Assembly (NCBI RefSeq): GCF_003046545.1
Contig: NZ_QAAA01000007.1
Coordinates: 62,001 to 126,000 of the forward strand
Length of the DNA: 64,000 nt
DNA from: Rhodovulum imhoffii
GTDB taxonomy: Bacteria > Pseudomonadota > Alphaproteobacteria > Rhodobacterales > Rhodobacteraceae
Reading direction: 5' to 3'
Position 1 is the first letter of the stretch. Every line of letters starts with the position of its first letter. The position numbers and the translations under genes were made by a program. Below are positions 10,247-19,692 of the stretch, piece after piece. Under the pieces are notes generated by a model. The model was not told the origin of the DNA. It made no database searches and worked only from the letters and a program-made list of their open reading frames with translations.

Positions 10247-10696
10247 ATGAAGATGAAACTTGCCGTAGCCGCTGCCGGTCTTCTGATCGCCGCGCCCGCC
10301 ATGGCCGAAGAACTGACCGTCTCTGGTGACGCCGCTGCCGGGGAAAAAGCGTTTCGCCAGTGCATGACCTGCCATGTCGTGCAAAACGACGAAGGTGAGA
10401 TCCTTGCCGGGCGCAACGCGAAGGTTGGCCCGAACCTTTACATGGTTCCCGGCCGTGTTGCCGGAACGGTCGAAGACTTTCGCTATTCGAAATTCATGAC
10501 CGCCGCAGGCGAAGCCGGCCTGCACTGGGTTGAGGAAGAATTTGTGAAATACGTTCAGGACCCGACCGCCTATCTGCGTGACTACCTGGGCGACCCGCAG
10601 GCACGCGGATCCATGACCCACAAGGTCCGCAAGGAAGACGAGGCCCACGATGTCTTCGCCTATCTTGCCTCTCTGGGGGTCACTACAGCCGAATAA
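10247..10696 (+). CDS. cycA: Cytochrome c2 (periplasmic electron carrier)
   Basis: This class I c-type cytochrome would shuttle electrons from the bc1 complex to the reaction centre. The 149-aa precursor has a signal peptide (about residues 1-20, ending PAMA before EEL), a haem motif CMTCH at residues 39-43, and a likely Met axial ligand in the ARGSMTHKV segment near residue 125. The long form with KVGPNLYMVPGRVAG fits the c2 family of Rhodobacterales. It is followed by a strong terminator. With the membrane cytochrome at 35836-36348 it gives two candidate donors to PufC. Confidence 0.92.
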   Translation: MKMKLAVAAAGLLIAAPAMAEELTVSGDAAAGEKAFRQCMTCHVVQNDEGEILAGRNAKVGPNLYMVPGRVAGTVEDFRYSKFMTAAGEAGLHWVEEEFVKYVQDPTAYLRDYLGDPQARGSMTHKVRKEDEAHDVFAYLASLGVTTAE

Positions 10697-10718
10697 GCGA
10701 CACCGCAGACACCATGAA

Positions 10719-10742
10719 AAGGGCCGCCTTTGGGCGGCCCTT
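10719..10742. terminator. Bidirectional rho-independent terminator between cycA and dxs
   Basis: A perfect 10-bp inverted repeat (10719-10728 with 10733-10742, loop TTTG) sits 22 nt after the cycA stop and 6 nt from the dxs stop. The arms start with AA and end in TT and are followed by TGAAATTT, so it can serve both convergent units. Confidence 0.85.
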
Positions 10743-10748
10743 GAAATT

Positions 10749-12665
10749 TCAGCCCCTGGCGCCGAACTTGCCAGACGCAACCCCCAGCGCGTTCAGCGCC
10801 GTCGCTGCGATATCGTCGGCACTCATCCCTGCATCCACATACATCCGCGCCGGGCTGGCCTGATGGATAAAGCGGTCCGGCAAGGTCATCGTACGGACGG
10901 GAATCCCCCGATCCAGCCACCCGCTACGGGCCAGCCAATGCAGAACCTTCGCGCCAAAGCCACCTTCGCTACCATGCTCAACCGTGACAAGCGCGGCATG
11001 GTTGGACATCAGTCGAGCAACGAGATTCGTGTCAAATGGCCTGGCAAAGCGGGCATCCGCCACGGTCACCGATATGCCACGCGCTTCCAGGGCTTCGGCT
11101 GCAACCAGACTGCTGGCAAGCGCATCGCCCAAGGACAAAAGCGCCAGTGTGGACCCTTCGCGGACAACCCGGCCTTTCCCGATTTCCAGCACCTGCCCGC
11201 GCTCGGGCAGGTCAACGCCCATACCCTCCCCCCGTGGATAGCGAAACGCAATCGGCCCTTCGTCATAGCCTGCGGCCGTCGCGACCATATGCTTGAGCTC
11301 GGCCTCGTCCCCCGGTGCCATCACCACGAAATCGGGCAGGTTGCACAGGTAGGACAGATCGAAGGTCCCTGCATGTGTCGCCCCGTCGGCCCCCACCAAC
11401 CCCGCACGATCAATCGCAAACCGAACAGGCAGTTTCTGAAGCGCCACATCATGGACAATCTGGTCGTACCCACGCTGAAGGAAAGTGGAATAAATTGCAC
11501 AGAACGGTTTTGTCCCGCCCGCGGCAAGACCGGCGGCAAAGGTCACCGCGTGCTGCTCTGCGATTCCCACATCAAAGACACGGGCGGGAAATCGCTTTTG
11601 CATCAGGTCAACACCCGTTCCGGCAGGCATCGCAGCAGTAATCGCAACCACCCGGGGATCACGGGCGGCCTCCTCACACAGAGCCGCCCCGAAGACAGAG
11701 GTGTAGGATGGCGCATTGGCCTTTGCCTTTTGCTGCGTGCCCGACACCACATCGAACTTGCCCACCCCATGGTACTTGTCAGCCGCGGTTTCGGCAGGGC
11801 GGTAACCCTTCCCCTTCACCGTGCAGCAATGAATCAGAACCGGGCCGGAGGCCCGTGCCCGGGCCGCCCGCAAAACTTGGAGAAGCTGGTTCATATCGTG
11901 CCCGTTAACCGGACCGATATAGTCGAAACCCAGCTCTTCGAACAACGTCCCCCCGCCGGGAAATCCCGTCACCAGTTGACGCGCCCGGCGCGCGCCTTCG
12001 CGGATCGGGCCGGGCAGGACGGATTCGAAATCCTCCGCAATGTCTTTCAGGCGGCCCAGGGGCGTCTCTGAGTACAAGCGCGAAAGGTAGCGCGACATCG
12101 CCCCCACGGGCGGCGCAATGGACATTTCGTTGTCATTCAATATGACAAACAACCGCCGTCCCGCATGGCCCGCATTGTTCATCGCCTCATAGGCCATCCC
12201 GGCACTGATGGACCCATCCCCGATAACCGCGATCGCATCGCCCGTCGGCTGGCCAAGGTCGCGCGCCGTGGCAAACCCCAGCGCCGCGGAAATCGACGTT
12301 GAGCTATGGCCGGCACCGAAAGGATCGTAGTCGCTCTCCGCCCGCTTGCAAAACCCCGAAACGCCTCCCTCCTGACGGAGCGTATGCATCCGGGCGCGCC
12401 GGCCTGTCAGAACCTTGTGGGGATAGCACTGGTGCCCGACATCCCAGATCAGCTTGTCAAAAGGGGCCGTGAATACTGCGTGCAAGGCGACAGTCAGTTC
12501 GATCACCCCAAGCGATGACCCCAGATGGCCACCTGTCTGACTGACGATCGAAACCACCTCCTGACGCAGTTCCTGTGCCAGGGCCGCCAGTTCGGAGTTG
12601 GACATGGCCTTGAGATCCGCCGGACCGGCAACACGGTCAAGTAAGGGGGTAGCGGCAGTGTTCAT
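10749..12665 (-). CDS. dxs: 1-deoxy-D-xylulose-5-phosphate synthase
   Basis: DXS condenses pyruvate with glyceraldehyde 3-phosphate using thiamine diphosphate, the entry step of the MEP isoprenoid pathway that supplies carotenoids and the bacteriochlorophyll tail. The 638-aa protein has the ThDP motif [18 protein letters not shown]...NDN (about residues 150-180), the transketolase pyrimidine-binding domain from about residue 320 ([20 protein letters not shown]) and a C-terminal transketolase domain. It lies directly downstream of pufC, as dxs does in R. capsulatus. The puf terminator at 12683-12719 lies in its leader, so expression may depend partly on read-through. Confidence 0.96.
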   Translation of the reverse strand: MNTAATPLLDRVAGPADLKAMSNSELAALAQELRQEVVSIVSQTGGHLGSSLGVIELTVALHAVFTAPFDKLIWDVGHQCYPHKVLTGRRARMHTLRQEGGVSGFCKRAESDYDPFGAGHSSTSISAALGFATARDLGQPTGDAIAVIGDGSISAGMAYEAMNNAGHAGRRLFVILNDNEMSIAPPVGAMSRYLSRLYSETPLGRLKDIAEDFESVLPGPIREGARRARQLVTGFPGGGTLFEELGFDYIGPVNGHDMNQLLQVLRAARARASGPVLIHCCTVKGKGYRPAETAADKYHGVGKFDVVSGTQQKAKANAPSYTSVFGAALCEEAARDPRVVAITAAMPAGTGVDLMQKRFPARVFDVGIAEQHAVTFAAGLAAGGTKPFCAIYSTFLQRGYDQIVHDVALQKLPVRFAIDRAGLVGADGATHAGTFDLSYLCNLPDFVVMAPGDEAELKHMVATAAGYDEGPIAFRYPRGEGMGVDLPERGQVLEIGKGRVVREGSTLALLSLGDALASSLVAAEALEARGISVTVADARFARPFDTNLVARLMSNHAALVTVEHGSEGGFGAKVLHWLARSGWLDRGIPVRTMTLPDRFIHQASPARMYVDAGMSADDIAATALNALGVASGKFGARG

Positions 12666-12682
12666 GGGTTTTTACTCCCGTC

Positions 12683-12719
12683 AAAAAGGTGCCGTGTGGC
12701 TCGACCTCCCCACGGCACC
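12683..12719 (-). terminator. Rho-independent terminator at the end of the puf operon
   Basis: Read on the minus strand, a perfect 9-bp stem (12711-12719 with 12688-12696) is followed at once by five T residues (12687-12683). It lies between pufC and dxs, 18 nt before the dxs start, so it both ends the puf transcript and sits in the dxs leader. Confidence 0.75.
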
Positions 12720-12791
12720 AGTGCCCTGTCTGACAGGAAAGGAACCGGGGTGTGGATGCCCCGACAATCAGGTCTTGCGACCCAAGCGGGC

Positions 12792-12809
12792 GCGGCGCAA
12801 AAGCGCCGC
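12792..12809 (-). other. GC-rich hairpin just after pufC
   Basis: A 7-bp perfect stem (12792-12798 with 12803-12809, loop of four A on the + strand, TTTT in the transcript) lies 12 nt after the pufC stop. It has no T run and more likely protects the 3' end of puf mRNA than terminates. Confidence 0.5.
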
Positions 12810-12821
12810 CCCCATTTTCAT

Positions 12822-13916
12822 TCATTCGCCGCTTGCTGCCAGTTCCGGCCAGTCGGATACCATATCCGTCCTGTTCAGCGGGAAGATATAGCCCTTGTGG
12901 CAGGTTGCGCAGTTCACCTTGGCAGCATCTCCCATTTCCCCAAGACGCCCGGCGGGCAAAAGCTCCGCGCGCGGCTCAAAGAAATTCTGGTTGATGTCGA
13001 TCAGCATCTGCTGCGCGAGCGTCGTCGTCGACCATGCCGGGGTCACCTGAGTCGCGTCGTAGAAGGCGCGGGTGTTGTGGCAGTAGACACAGCCGACATT
13101 GATCGAATTCGCCTGGTGGTTCATCAGCGAGAAGGTTCGCTCGGCATCTTGCCAGGTCGGATTGCCCGGCTGCTGGGCAACGCGGCTTTCGAGATCGTGG
13201 ACCTTGATGCTTGCGCCATCCAGCAAGAAAACCTCTTGCGCATCGACGGGGAGGGCCGAAAACTCACTCAGCGTATACTGGTTATCAAGCAAAACACGGT
13301 TTTGCACGGCGGCCCACCCTTCCGAGGACGAATTTACCGCACCTGCCTTGGTCCAGGTATCCGAAGGAATCGGTTCCCCGCGGTGGCAGGTATAGCAGTT
13401 CACGCCCTTGCCATCAGAGGCGAGGTTGTGCAGATCCCAATCATCGTTGAGATACTGGGTCACCTCGATGCACTGCTTGGTAATCTCTCGGGTGTACTCT
13501 TTTCCCTCGGCAACCTCGACTCCGTCATGCAGCGGAACCGGCATGCCGACCCATTCGCTCATCGCCGTCTGTAGGCGGTCGAAGTTGCGTTGGGTCAGAT
13601 CACCGAAAGCCACGACGTTCTGGTAAACGTCCTGGGCCAGTGGCTCACCTTCCTCGACCGGGATCGGCGCATAGGTGGTGTAGTTCTCGACAGACGCATC
13701 GTAACTGGCGTTGTCACGCTTGAACTTGATCACCTCCATCCCGATACCCCGCGGGCCGGTCTGGGTGTATTCCACCGCGTTGGGGTTGTCGTAGGCAACT
13801 ATGATCGCAGCCGCGGCCACCGCCACCCCAACCGTGCCGACAAGAATACCCGGGCGAAACAGGTCGGTCGGATTATCCTTGGACCATTGCTTGTACCATT
13901 TCGGGAATCTCAGCAT
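12822..13916 (-). CDS. pufC: Reaction-centre cytochrome c subunit, triheme type
   Basis: PufC is the multihaem cytochrome bound to the periplasmic face of the reaction centre that re-reduces the special pair. The 364-aa protein has an uncleaved N-terminal membrane helix (about residues 22-42, no lipobox) and only three CxxCH sites, at 174-178, 276-280 and 336-340. The first motif of the usual tetrahaem family is absent from the region around residues 118-135. Aligned by eye, the Met ligand expected before the 174 motif is Cys149. Both traits recall the Rhodovulum sulfidophilum triheme subunit. The ATG at 13916 is one base after the pufM stop with an AGGAGG site; in-frame codons upstream lie inside pufM. 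Confidence 0.95.
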   Translation of the reverse strand: MLRFPKWYKQWSKDNPTDLFRPGILVGTVGVAVAAAAIIVAYDNPNAVEYTQTGPRGIGMEVIKFKRDNASYDASVENYTTYAPIPVEEGEPLAQDVYQNVVAFGDLTQRNFDRLQTAMSEWVGMPVPLHDGVEVAEGKEYTREITKQCIEVTQYLNDDWDLHNLASDGKGVNCYTCHRGEPIPSDTWTKAGAVNSSSEGWAAVQNRVLLDNQYTLSEFSALPVDAQEVFLLDGASIKVHDLESRVAQQPGNPTWQDAERTFSLMNHQANSINVGCVYCHNTRAFYDATQVTPAWSTTTLAQQMLIDINQNFFEPRAELLPAGRLGEMGDAAKVNCATCHKGYIFPLNRTDMVSDWPELAASGE

Positions 13917-13917
13917 G

Positions 13918-14886
13918 TCAGCCTCCTTGCCCGGTGTAGGCTTCGTAGCCGTAGGGCTCGATGTACTCAGGCGCGAAGTTATGCTCCTGGGCCCAGATGA
14001 ACCAGTTGTCGACAACGGTGCCGGTCAGGAGGATGCCGATACCACCCGTGATCGGGGTGAGAACCGCAAACCACCAAGCCCAGCGGTGAATGCCTTCCAT
14101 CGTGGCGTTGAACCCCATGGTCCAGCGCCAGAACAGAGCCGCACGCTCAGCTGCGGTGCCGCGGTCGTAGATCTGCTCCAACTCGCGCTCGCCGCCGAAA
14201 CGGGTTACGGCAAGAATGGTCGCACCGTGCATGGCGAACAGCATGGTCGAACCGTAAAGGAACGCAATCGAAAGCGCGTGGAAGGGGTTGTAGTACAGGT
14301 TGCCGTAGCGGATCGAGAAGGCCGTGGTCCAGTCAAGGTGGGGGAAGATGCCATAAGGCACCATTTCCGACCAGCTGCCCATCAGGATCGGACGGAACAG
14401 TCCAAGCACGAGGAACAGCCACAGCGCGGCAGCAAAGGCCCAGGCAGTGTGCTTGCCCAGCTTGTGCTCTTTCGCAAGAAGGTAGGTTCGCAGCCACCAG
14501 CAACCGACCGAAACCAGCAGGAAGAAGCTGGCGATCATGTACCAGCCACCATCGTTGAGCGGAGGCATGCGCAAGCCGTATTCCGGGCTGGGTGGCTCCA
14601 GCGCCAGCCAGAAGCCCTGGCGCAGCATCTGCACCAGCGACCAGTCCACCTGGGCCAGCATGTTCAGCCCAATGATGAAGAAGGCCGTGAAGCCGGTGAG
14701 CAGGCCGATCGAGCCGGTCCAGCCAAGATAGATCGGGCCGAGCTGCGCATTGCCGAACCAACCAAGGAGCTTGAGATGGGCGATCCCCGGACCGCGCTCC
14801 TCCATCATGTTGTTCTCGTTGTCCATGCCCCAGTCGGGCGGACCCTGAACCTGAACCTGAGTAAAGATGTTCTGGTATTCAGCCAT
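13918..14886 (-). CDS. pufM: Photosynthetic reaction centre subunit M
   Basis: PufM forms the reaction-centre core with PufL, carrying bacteriochlorophylls, a bacteriopheophytin, QA and the non-haem iron site. The 322-aa protein shows five membrane helices and family landmarks such as [23 protein letters not shown] (D helix with a special-pair histidine) and [19 protein letters not shown] (iron and quinone region). It starts two bases after the pufL stop with a GGGGGGATC ribosome site and is followed by pufC with a one-base gap. There is no pufX. Confidence 0.98.
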   Translation of the reverse strand: MAEYQNIFTQVQVQGPPDWGMDNENNMMEERGPGIAHLKLLGWFGNAQLGPIYLGWTGSIGLLTGFTAFFIIGLNMLAQVDWSLVQMLRQGFWLALEPPSPEYGLRMPPLNDGGWYMIASFFLLVSVGCWWLRTYLLAKEHKLGKHTAWAFAAALWLFLVLGLFRPILMGSWSEMVPYGIFPHLDWTTAFSIRYGNLYYNPFHALSIAFLYGSTMLFAMHGATILAVTRFGGERELEQIYDRGTAAERAALFWRWTMGFNATMEGIHRWAWWFAVLTPITGGIGILLTGTVVDNWFIWAQEHNFAPEYIEPYGYEAYTGQGG

Positions 14887-14888
14887 GA

Positions 14889-15737
14889 TTAGATCCCCCC
14901 AGCGGCGCTGGCTTCGGGCCAGATCGGAAGTTCAAGCCACCAGTTCCACCATTCAGGCCATCCCTCGGTCCAGAGCGGGCCGGAAATGATGATACAAACG
15001 GCGGAAAAGAAGGCCGCGTTGATGGCCAGCAGGAAGCCGACCCGGTGAATCCCCAGCGTCCCGACCGAATAGCCGATGAAGTCACGGAAGAAGGCGTCTT
15101 CGTGATCAGGGGTCTTGGCTTCTTCGCCCTTTTCCGGGTTACAGGCGCTCAGCACAAGGGCACCGTGCAGGGCCAGGAACATCGTCGTGGCAAAGAACAG
15201 CGACACGGCCAGCATGTGCGCCGGGTTGTAGTGGAAGTGCAGGAAGGCATAGCCAGTGTTCGACACCCAGTCGAGGTGGCTGAAAATGCCATAGGGAAAA
15301 CCATGCCCCCACGCGCCCAGAAGAAGCGGGCGGAAGATCACCAGCGTCACGTAGGCCAGGATCGCGAAACCGAACGCGAAGGGAACGTGGTATCCGATCC
15401 CCAGTTTGCGGCAGATCTCAACCTCCCGCAGAGCCCAGCTGATGAATGCGCCGGTAGCGCAAATGGTAATGATTTGCCACAGCCCGCCCTCGGCGAGCGG
15501 GGCCAGCCCCAGACCGTAGCTGAGGTCGGGCGGCGCGATATGGATCGTCCAGGGGTTGAAGTTGCCCTGCAAGGCCGCCCCCCAAAAAATCATGATCGTG
15601 CCAAGGGCAGCGAAAAAGACTGTCGTTACTCCGAAGAAGCCTACATAGAAAGGCCCCACCCAAAAGTCGAACAGATCGCCACCGATGAGCGTCCCTCCAC
15701 GGACGCGATACTTTCTCTCAAAACTGAGCAGTGCCAT
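14889..15737 (-). CDS. pufL: Photosynthetic reaction centre subunit L
   Basis: PufL is the second core subunit of the type II reaction centre and binds the active-branch cofactors and QB. The 282-aa protein begins [20 protein letters not shown], the standard PufL N-terminus. The ATG at 15737 is preferred over a codon five residues upstream because of length and a GGAGACAG ribosome site. Five membrane helices are visible, with [19 protein letters not shown] (D helix) and the late [18 protein letters not shown] helix. It follows two RNA hairpins downstream of pufA. Confidence 0.98.
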   Translation of the reverse strand: MALLSFERKYRVRGGTLIGGDLFDFWVGPFYVGFFGVTTVFFAALGTIMIFWGAALQGNFNPWTIHIAPPDLSYGLGLAPLAEGGLWQIITICATGAFISWALREVEICRKLGIGYHVPFAFGFAILAYVTLVIFRPLLLGAWGHGFPYGIFSHLDWVSNTGYAFLHFHYNPAHMLAVSLFFATTMFLALHGALVLSACNPEKGEEAKTPDHEDAFFRDFIGYSVGTLGIHRVGFLLAINAAFFSAVCIIISGPLWTEGWPEWWNWWLELPIWPEASAAGGI

Positions 15738-15801
15738 CGTCTGTCTCCGCAAATGGCGGCCGTGTCCGTCCGGGCCTCAGCCGTCCTTGTCCTTTGAGAT
15801 C

Positions 15802-15836
15802 GCTGCGGGCGAGAGATCGGGGCTTTCGCCCGCAGC
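15802..15836 (-). other. Large pufA-pufL intercistronic RNA hairpin
   Basis: A perfect 11-bp stem (15802-15812 with 15826-15836, loop 13 nt) lies between pufA and pufL. In Rhodobacter, hairpins here protect the pufBA segment from 3' decay and set the high LH1 to reaction-centre ratio; the same role is inferred. Confidence 0.8.
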
Positions 15837-15847
15837 TAGTCTTGTCA

Positions 15848-15865
15848 CTTCGGTCCTGACCGAAG
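15848..15865 (-). other. Small pufA-proximal RNA hairpin
   Basis: A 7-bp perfect stem (15848-15854 with 15859-15865, loop of four) starts 16 nt after the pufA stop, immediately before the larger hairpin. Together they form a double structure at the end of the pufBA message. Confidence 0.7.
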
Positions 15866-15881
15866 CCGGAAAAGGCGAGGC

Positions 15882-16046
15882 TTAGGCGCCAGCGGCTTTC
15901 TCGGCGGCGATGGTCAGCCAGTTGAAGTGGTCCGTGCTGAGCAGAACAAGGTGAATCATCACTGCCAGCAGGAAGAGAAACACGCCTTGCGCAACCAGCA
16001 CGCGGCGCGGATCGAAGATCATCCAGATCTTGTAGAATTTTGCCAT
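15882..16046 (-). CDS. pufA: Light-harvesting complex 1 alpha subunit
   Basis: PufA is the alpha polypeptide of the LH1 ring. The 54-aa product begins [16 protein letters not shown], typical for alphaproteobacterial LH1 alpha, and has one membrane helix (about residues 16-36). The bacteriochlorophyll-ligating His is at residue 32 in the [11 protein letters not shown] context, followed by FNWL at 41-44. A GAGGAGGA ribosome site lies in the 13-nt gap after pufB. Confidence 0.96.
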   Translation of the reverse strand: MAKFYKIWMIFDPRRVLVAQGVFLFLLAVMIHLVLLSTDHFNWLTIAAEKAAGA

Positions 16047-16059
16047 TTCTCAGTCCTCC

Positions 16060-16209
16060 TCAGAGCCACGGACGCCAGATGTACACTGCCAAGTGAGCAA
16101 TGCCGGCAACGGCAACGAAGAGCCAGAGCCCGCTCATGTAGACAGCGTGGATTTCCTGCGCCTGCTCGTCGGTGAGACCGGTGAACGACACGTCAGTATT
16201 ATCAGCCAT
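16060..16209 (-). CDS. pufB: Light-harvesting complex 1 beta subunit
   Basis: PufB is the beta polypeptide of LH1. The 49-aa product has the family [19 protein letters not shown] segment (residues 11-29), His21, the ligand His39 ([10 protein letters not shown]) and the C-terminal RPWL. GGAGGATAG precedes the ATG. It starts the pufBALMC block about 120 nt after pufQ. Confidence 0.96.
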   Translation of the reverse strand: MADNTDVSFTGLTDEQAQEIHAVYMSGLWLFVAVAGIAHLAVYIWRPWL

Positions 16210-16287
16210 TAACTATCCTCCGGATCGTCTGACTGATGCCGCGCACCCCGGCGGCCGGGTCCCGACAAGGCCTCATGCCCTGCCGGC

Positions 16288-16312
16288 ATTCGCCCATGGG
16301 GTCTGGGCGAAT
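16288..16312 (-). other. Hairpin in the pufQ-pufB intercistronic region
   Basis: A perfect 9-bp inverted repeat (16288-16296 with 16304-16312, loop 7 nt) lies in the 120-nt gap between pufQ and pufB. This is where puf mRNA is processed in Rhodobacter, so it may mark the 5' boundary of the stable pufBA message. No T run follows, so termination is unlikely. Confidence 0.7.
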
Positions 16313-16329
16313 CTCGAACTTCCGCCCTC

Positions 16330-16542
16330 TCAGGCGGAAAAAATCATGGGCGTGATGATCCGCGCCTGGCTCCAGGCACGCGACACCGGCCCCTTGATGG
16401 TCAGGTCACCCTGCTTGAGCCCCGCCAGAAGCCACGCAATGACAGCCAGCGGCAAAGCAGCAATGAAGATGATCGCGAAATAGACGGTAAACTCCGCTTT
16501 CGGCGCCCGGTGCGCCCGCACGTCGGAAGTCTGGTCGGTCAT
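16330..16542 (-). CDS. pufQ: PufQ, bacteriochlorophyll/LH assembly factor
   Basis: PufQ is a small single-span membrane protein that stimulates bacteriochlorophyll formation and photosystem assembly in Rhodobacter. The 70-aa protein has a membrane segment at about residues 20-42 ([21 protein letters not shown]) and the family [26 protein letters not shown] tail. ATG overlaps the bchZ stop (ATGA) and AGAGGAGAAC lies upstream within bchZ. Its promoter is likely inside bchZ, as in R. capsulatus, but was not located. Confidence 0.92.
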   Translation of the reverse strand: MTDQTSDVRAHRAPKAEFTVYFAIIFIAALPLAVIAWLLAGLKQGDLTIKGPVSRAWSQARIITPMIFSA

Positions 16543-18020
16543 TTTCCGTTCTCCTCTTGAAGGCTTGCGAACCCGGCGGGGCGCAGAGCCTCGACGGTTT
16601 CCCGCACAACGCGCTCAGCCCCTTGTTCAAGCGCAGCACGCTCGGCAGCGTCGCGCAGGGTCTTAGCGGCGGAAATACGGGTCAAAACAGGGTGCTCGGC
16701 AACGATCTTGTCCAGGAGTGCCTGCGCGTCCTCGTCCCAAGGAAAATCCCGGCGCAAGGTCGTCGGCGTCGCAGCGGCCGAATCAAGCTCGGATCCAAGG
16801 GGCAGGATATGAAACAGGGCGTCGAACAAGGCGTTGCAAATCTCTTGTACTAGGTAGGTTGCGCCACCATATCCCATGAAAGGTGTGCCCGTAGCCCGTC
16901 GGATTGCCGCACCCGGAAACCCGGCGGGGATAAACGCAGGTCGCGGCCCGTGACCGGCAACCAGTTCAGCCATATAGATTTTCTCGTTGATGGACCCGAA
17001 AACAACCAGGGGCCGTTTCTGGGCCATCAGCGCGCGAACCTCATTGTTGTTGGTCTTTGCGCCAGCCTTGCGGGCGACCGCGAATGCACAGGGCAGGCCC
17101 ATGTCCGTTTCAAGGAAATGACGCAGGCCGCGCGCATAGGTTTCACTGGCCACAACGGCAAAGCTCGCGGTGGCGAAGAAGTCCTGCGTGACCGAACGCC
17201 ACAGATCCCAGACCGGTTTGATGGTCGAGTGTTTCTCCCGCGCGATGAACGGTTCCGGGTCGAGACCCAGAAGTTCGCCGAGCTTGCGCAGGAACCTGGT
17301 GGTTGAGTCGATCCCGATGGGCGCCTGCAAGTAGGGCTTGCCCAGAACCTCCGCCAGCCCGCGGCCGAACTCGCGGTACATCACGATATTGACGTCGGCA
17401 TTCACAAGGCCGCGCATCTCCGCAATGTGGGACCCCAGCGGCATGATCATGTTCACCTCGGCCCCGATGCCTTCCACGAGGCGGCGAATCTCCGCCAGGT
17501 CGGACGGCATGTTGAACACACCATACATCGGCCCAAGGATATTGACGCGCGGCTTGTCCCCCTCTTGGCGCTTTTTCTCGGGGGGCATGCGACCCTTGGT
17601 CATCCCGAATTCGGTAAACAGCCAGGTCATCGCCCGATCGGCGGCTTCCCACTGGTCCTCGTCGATGGTGCGGGGCAGGAATCGCTGAATATTGGTGCCC
17701 TGCGGCGTCACGCCGCCGCCGATCATCTCCGCGATGGACCCTGTCACGACGACGGCCGGCAAGGCCGGATCCAGGGTTTTCCAGGCGCGTTTCATCGCCC
17801 CCTCGGTCCCGTCACGGCCCAGCTCTTCCTCACCCAGACCCGTCACAACGATGGGCAATTCATGCGGCGGCAACGCATCCGTATAGTGCAAAACGGAAGT
17901 CACAGGCAGGTTCTCGCATCCGACGGGTCCGTCGATGACCACCTGAAGGCCCTTGGCCGCGCAGAAGGCGTAAACCGCGCCCCAATAGCCCCCCGCCCTG
18001 TCGTGATCGAGAACCAGCAT
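16539..18020 (-). CDS. bchZ: Chlorophyllide a reductase subunit Z
   Basis: BchZ and BchY form the nitrogenase MoFe-like catalytic component of chlorophyllide a oxidoreductase, which reduces ring B to give the bacteriochlorin ring; BchX supplies electrons. The 493-aa protein starts [14 protein letters not shown], has the cluster-ligand context GPVGCENLP (about residues 32-40) and the family [10 protein letters not shown] segment. Its ATG shares a base with the bchY stop (TGATG), and its end overlaps pufQ by 4 nt, so bch and puf form one superoperon. Confidence 0.97.
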   Translation of the reverse strand: MLVLDHDRAGGYWGAVYAFCAAKGLQVVIDGPVGCENLPVTSVLHYTDALPPHELPIVVTGLGEEELGRDGTEGAMKRAWKTLDPALPAVVVTGSIAEMIGGGVTPQGTNIQRFLPRTIDEDQWEAADRAMTWLFTEFGMTKGRMPPEKKRQEGDKPRVNILGPMYGVFNMPSDLAEIRRLVEGIGAEVNMIMPLGSHIAEMRGLVNADVNIVMYREFGRGLAEVLGKPYLQAPIGIDSTTRFLRKLGELLGLDPEPFIAREKHSTIKPVWDLWRSVTQDFFATASFAVVASETYARGLRHFLETDMGLPCAFAVARKAGAKTNNNEVRALMAQKRPLVVFGSINEKIYMAELVAGHGPRPAFIPAGFPGAAIRRATGTPFMGYGGATYLVQEICNALFDALFHILPLGSELDSAAATPTTLRRDFPWDEDAQALLDKIVAEHPVLTRISAAKTLRDAAERAALEQGAERVVRETVEALRPAGFASLQEENGK

Positions 18021-19582
18021 CAGATCATCTCCTGCGCTTTTTCCGCGCGGCGTTTCTTGTCCAGCTTCTTCTGGTGCAGCGCCCGGAATTCCGGATGGAG
18101 ATTCGGGCTGCCTTCCCAGACACCGGCGGTGTCGCCTGTCCCGACACCTTCAAAGAACTCCCGCATGGTTGCCATGCGGCCCTTGTTCGCAATCGCAGCG
18201 TTGACCACTTGCGCAAGGCTGCCCGCCCCGGCCGGGCCCATCAGGGGCCGCGCCGAAATCAGGTTGGTGAAATAAAGCCCCGGAATCGCGTTCTCCTTGG
18301 CATGCTGCACCACCGGAGTCGTGCCGATGGCCAGATCGGGCCGGATCGCATCCACCGCGGCACAATCGTCCTCAAGAGAGGCGCGGTACTTCACGCTCAC
18401 GCCCCTGGCCTCCAGCCAGGCCCGGTCGGCTTCGGACTGGGCGGTACGGGGGCAGGCCGTCCCGACATAGGGCACGTTGGCCCCGCTCTCGATCAGCAAC
18501 CGCGCAACGAGCAACTCCGAGCCTTCGTAACCCGACAAGGTGACGGTACCGTCGACCGGCGCCTCCGCCAGTGCCGCCTTGATCGCGGGCAGGAAAGCGT
18601 TCTGCGCCGCCGCGACCTTCCCGGCCGCCAGGCCGAAGGTCTTCCCGATCGCGGCCAGCCAGTCAGCCGTGCCGTCATGCCCGACGGGGGCAGACCCCAC
18701 AACGGGCCGCCCGGCGGCTTTGAACTCACGCATGGAGGCTGTGTAAAATGGGTGAATCGCCGCCACCGCGCCACAGTCCAGCGCCGCGTACAGCTCCCGC
18801 CATTCGCGGCACGGCACCACGGGACCGACGGCCAGACCCAGCGGGTCCAGCATGCGACCGATCATCATCGGGTCGGCGGGGAACATCTCCCCCAGAAGCG
18901 TCACGGTCGGACGGTCGGACACACCGCCCTGAGGGGCGGCAACCGGTCCGGCCTCGGCCTCCTTGCGGGCATAGTTCAGCATTGCTCCGGCCAGAACGTC
19001 CTTGGCCTCCGCATGGGTCGGCACGCCAAAACCGGGCACGTCGATCCCCACGATGCGCACCCCGTTGATCTCATTGGGCAGCAGGCGCAAAGGCACGCCA
19101 GATGCGGTCGGCACACACAGGTTCGTCACCACAATGGCATCGTAACGATCCGGGTCCGCCAGTTCATGCACACTGTCGCGGATATCTTCGAACAACTTGC
19201 CGGTGACCAGCGTTTCAGAATTGAACGGAACGTAACCCACCGACCGCCGTGCGCCGTAGAAATGCGACACGAAAGACAGGCCATAGACGCAGCAGGCCGA
19301 CCCGGAAAGAACCGTTGCCACGCGGCGCATCCGCAAACCGACACGCAGACTTCCGAATGCCGGGCACATGCTCTGGGGCTTGTCATGAGGGCCAAGCGGG
19401 TAATCCCTGGCAAACTGTTCCAGCATCGCGGACTGTCCCGCCATACGCGCGGCTTTCTCCATCTCGGCGCCACCATGACACCCCCCCGCATCCGACGGTT
19501 GGCCAGCCGTCGGCTCCGGTCTGGCCCCCTCGATCACCTCGGCGGCATGAGCGGCGTCGTATCTGACCTCTCCGGTGGTCAT
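18020..19582 (-). CDS. bchY: Chlorophyllide a reductase subunit Y
   Basis: BchY is the partner of BchZ in chlorophyllide a oxidoreductase. The 520-aa protein has a variable N-terminus of about 50 residues, then cysteine contexts [10 protein letters not shown] and [12 protein letters not shown] (about residues 71-102) expected to ligate the shared iron-sulfur cluster. The ATG at 19582 overlaps the stop of the small upstream ORF (ATGA) and has GGGGAGGACGC just before it. A downstream start is possible because the first 50 residues are weakly constrained. Confidence 0.96.
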   Translation of the reverse strand: MTTGEVRYDAAHAAEVIEGARPEPTAGQPSDAGGCHGGAEMEKAARMAGQSAMLEQFARDYPLGPHDKPQSMCPAFGSLRVGLRMRRVATVLSGSACCVYGLSFVSHFYGARRSVGYVPFNSETLVTGKLFEDIRDSVHELADPDRYDAIVVTNLCVPTASGVPLRLLPNEINGVRIVGIDVPGFGVPTHAEAKDVLAGAMLNYARKEAEAGPVAAPQGGVSDRPTVTLLGEMFPADPMMIGRMLDPLGLAVGPVVPCREWRELYAALDCGAVAAIHPFYTASMREFKAAGRPVVGSAPVGHDGTADWLAAIGKTFGLAAGKVAAAQNAFLPAIKAALAEAPVDGTVTLSGYEGSELLVARLLIESGANVPYVGTACPRTAQSEADRAWLEARGVSVKYRASLEDDCAAVDAIRPDLAIGTTPVVQHAKENAIPGLYFTNLISARPLMGPAGAGSLAQVVNAAIANKGRMATMREFFEGVGTGDTAGVWEGSPNLHPEFRALHQKKLDKKRRAEKAQEMI

Positions 19583-19692
19583 GCGTCCTCCCCCTCCCCG
19601 TCATCGGGCGCTGGCGGTTCGGCAGGCTCCCCGGCCTGCGCGAGACGCTCCAGCACCTCGTCCCAGCGGGAGAGTTCATCCAGATCAAACAT
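19579..19692 (-). CDS. 37-codon ORF translationally wedged between bchX and bchY (unknown)
   Basis: This short frame starts with an ATG inside the last codons of bchX (8-nt overlap, ATGTTTGA) and stops with a TGA overlapping the bchY ATG (4-nt overlap). The predicted 37-aa acidic peptide has an N-terminal amphipathic-helix-like part ([19 protein letters not shown]) and a Pro/Glu/Asp-rich tail. The start has only a weak GGAAG-like ribosome site. It exactly fills the 102-nt space between bchX and bchY, so it may be a real subunit or assembly peptide, or a coupling leader that carries ribosomes to the strong bchY site. I recognise no family. Confidence 0.5.
   Translation of the reverse strand: MFDLDELSRWDEVLERLAQAGEPAEPPAPDDGEGEDA

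Noticed and set aside
12666-12821. pufX gene after pufM
   Set aside because: pufM is followed directly by pufC; the gap after pufC holds only hairpins and no open frame of pufX type.
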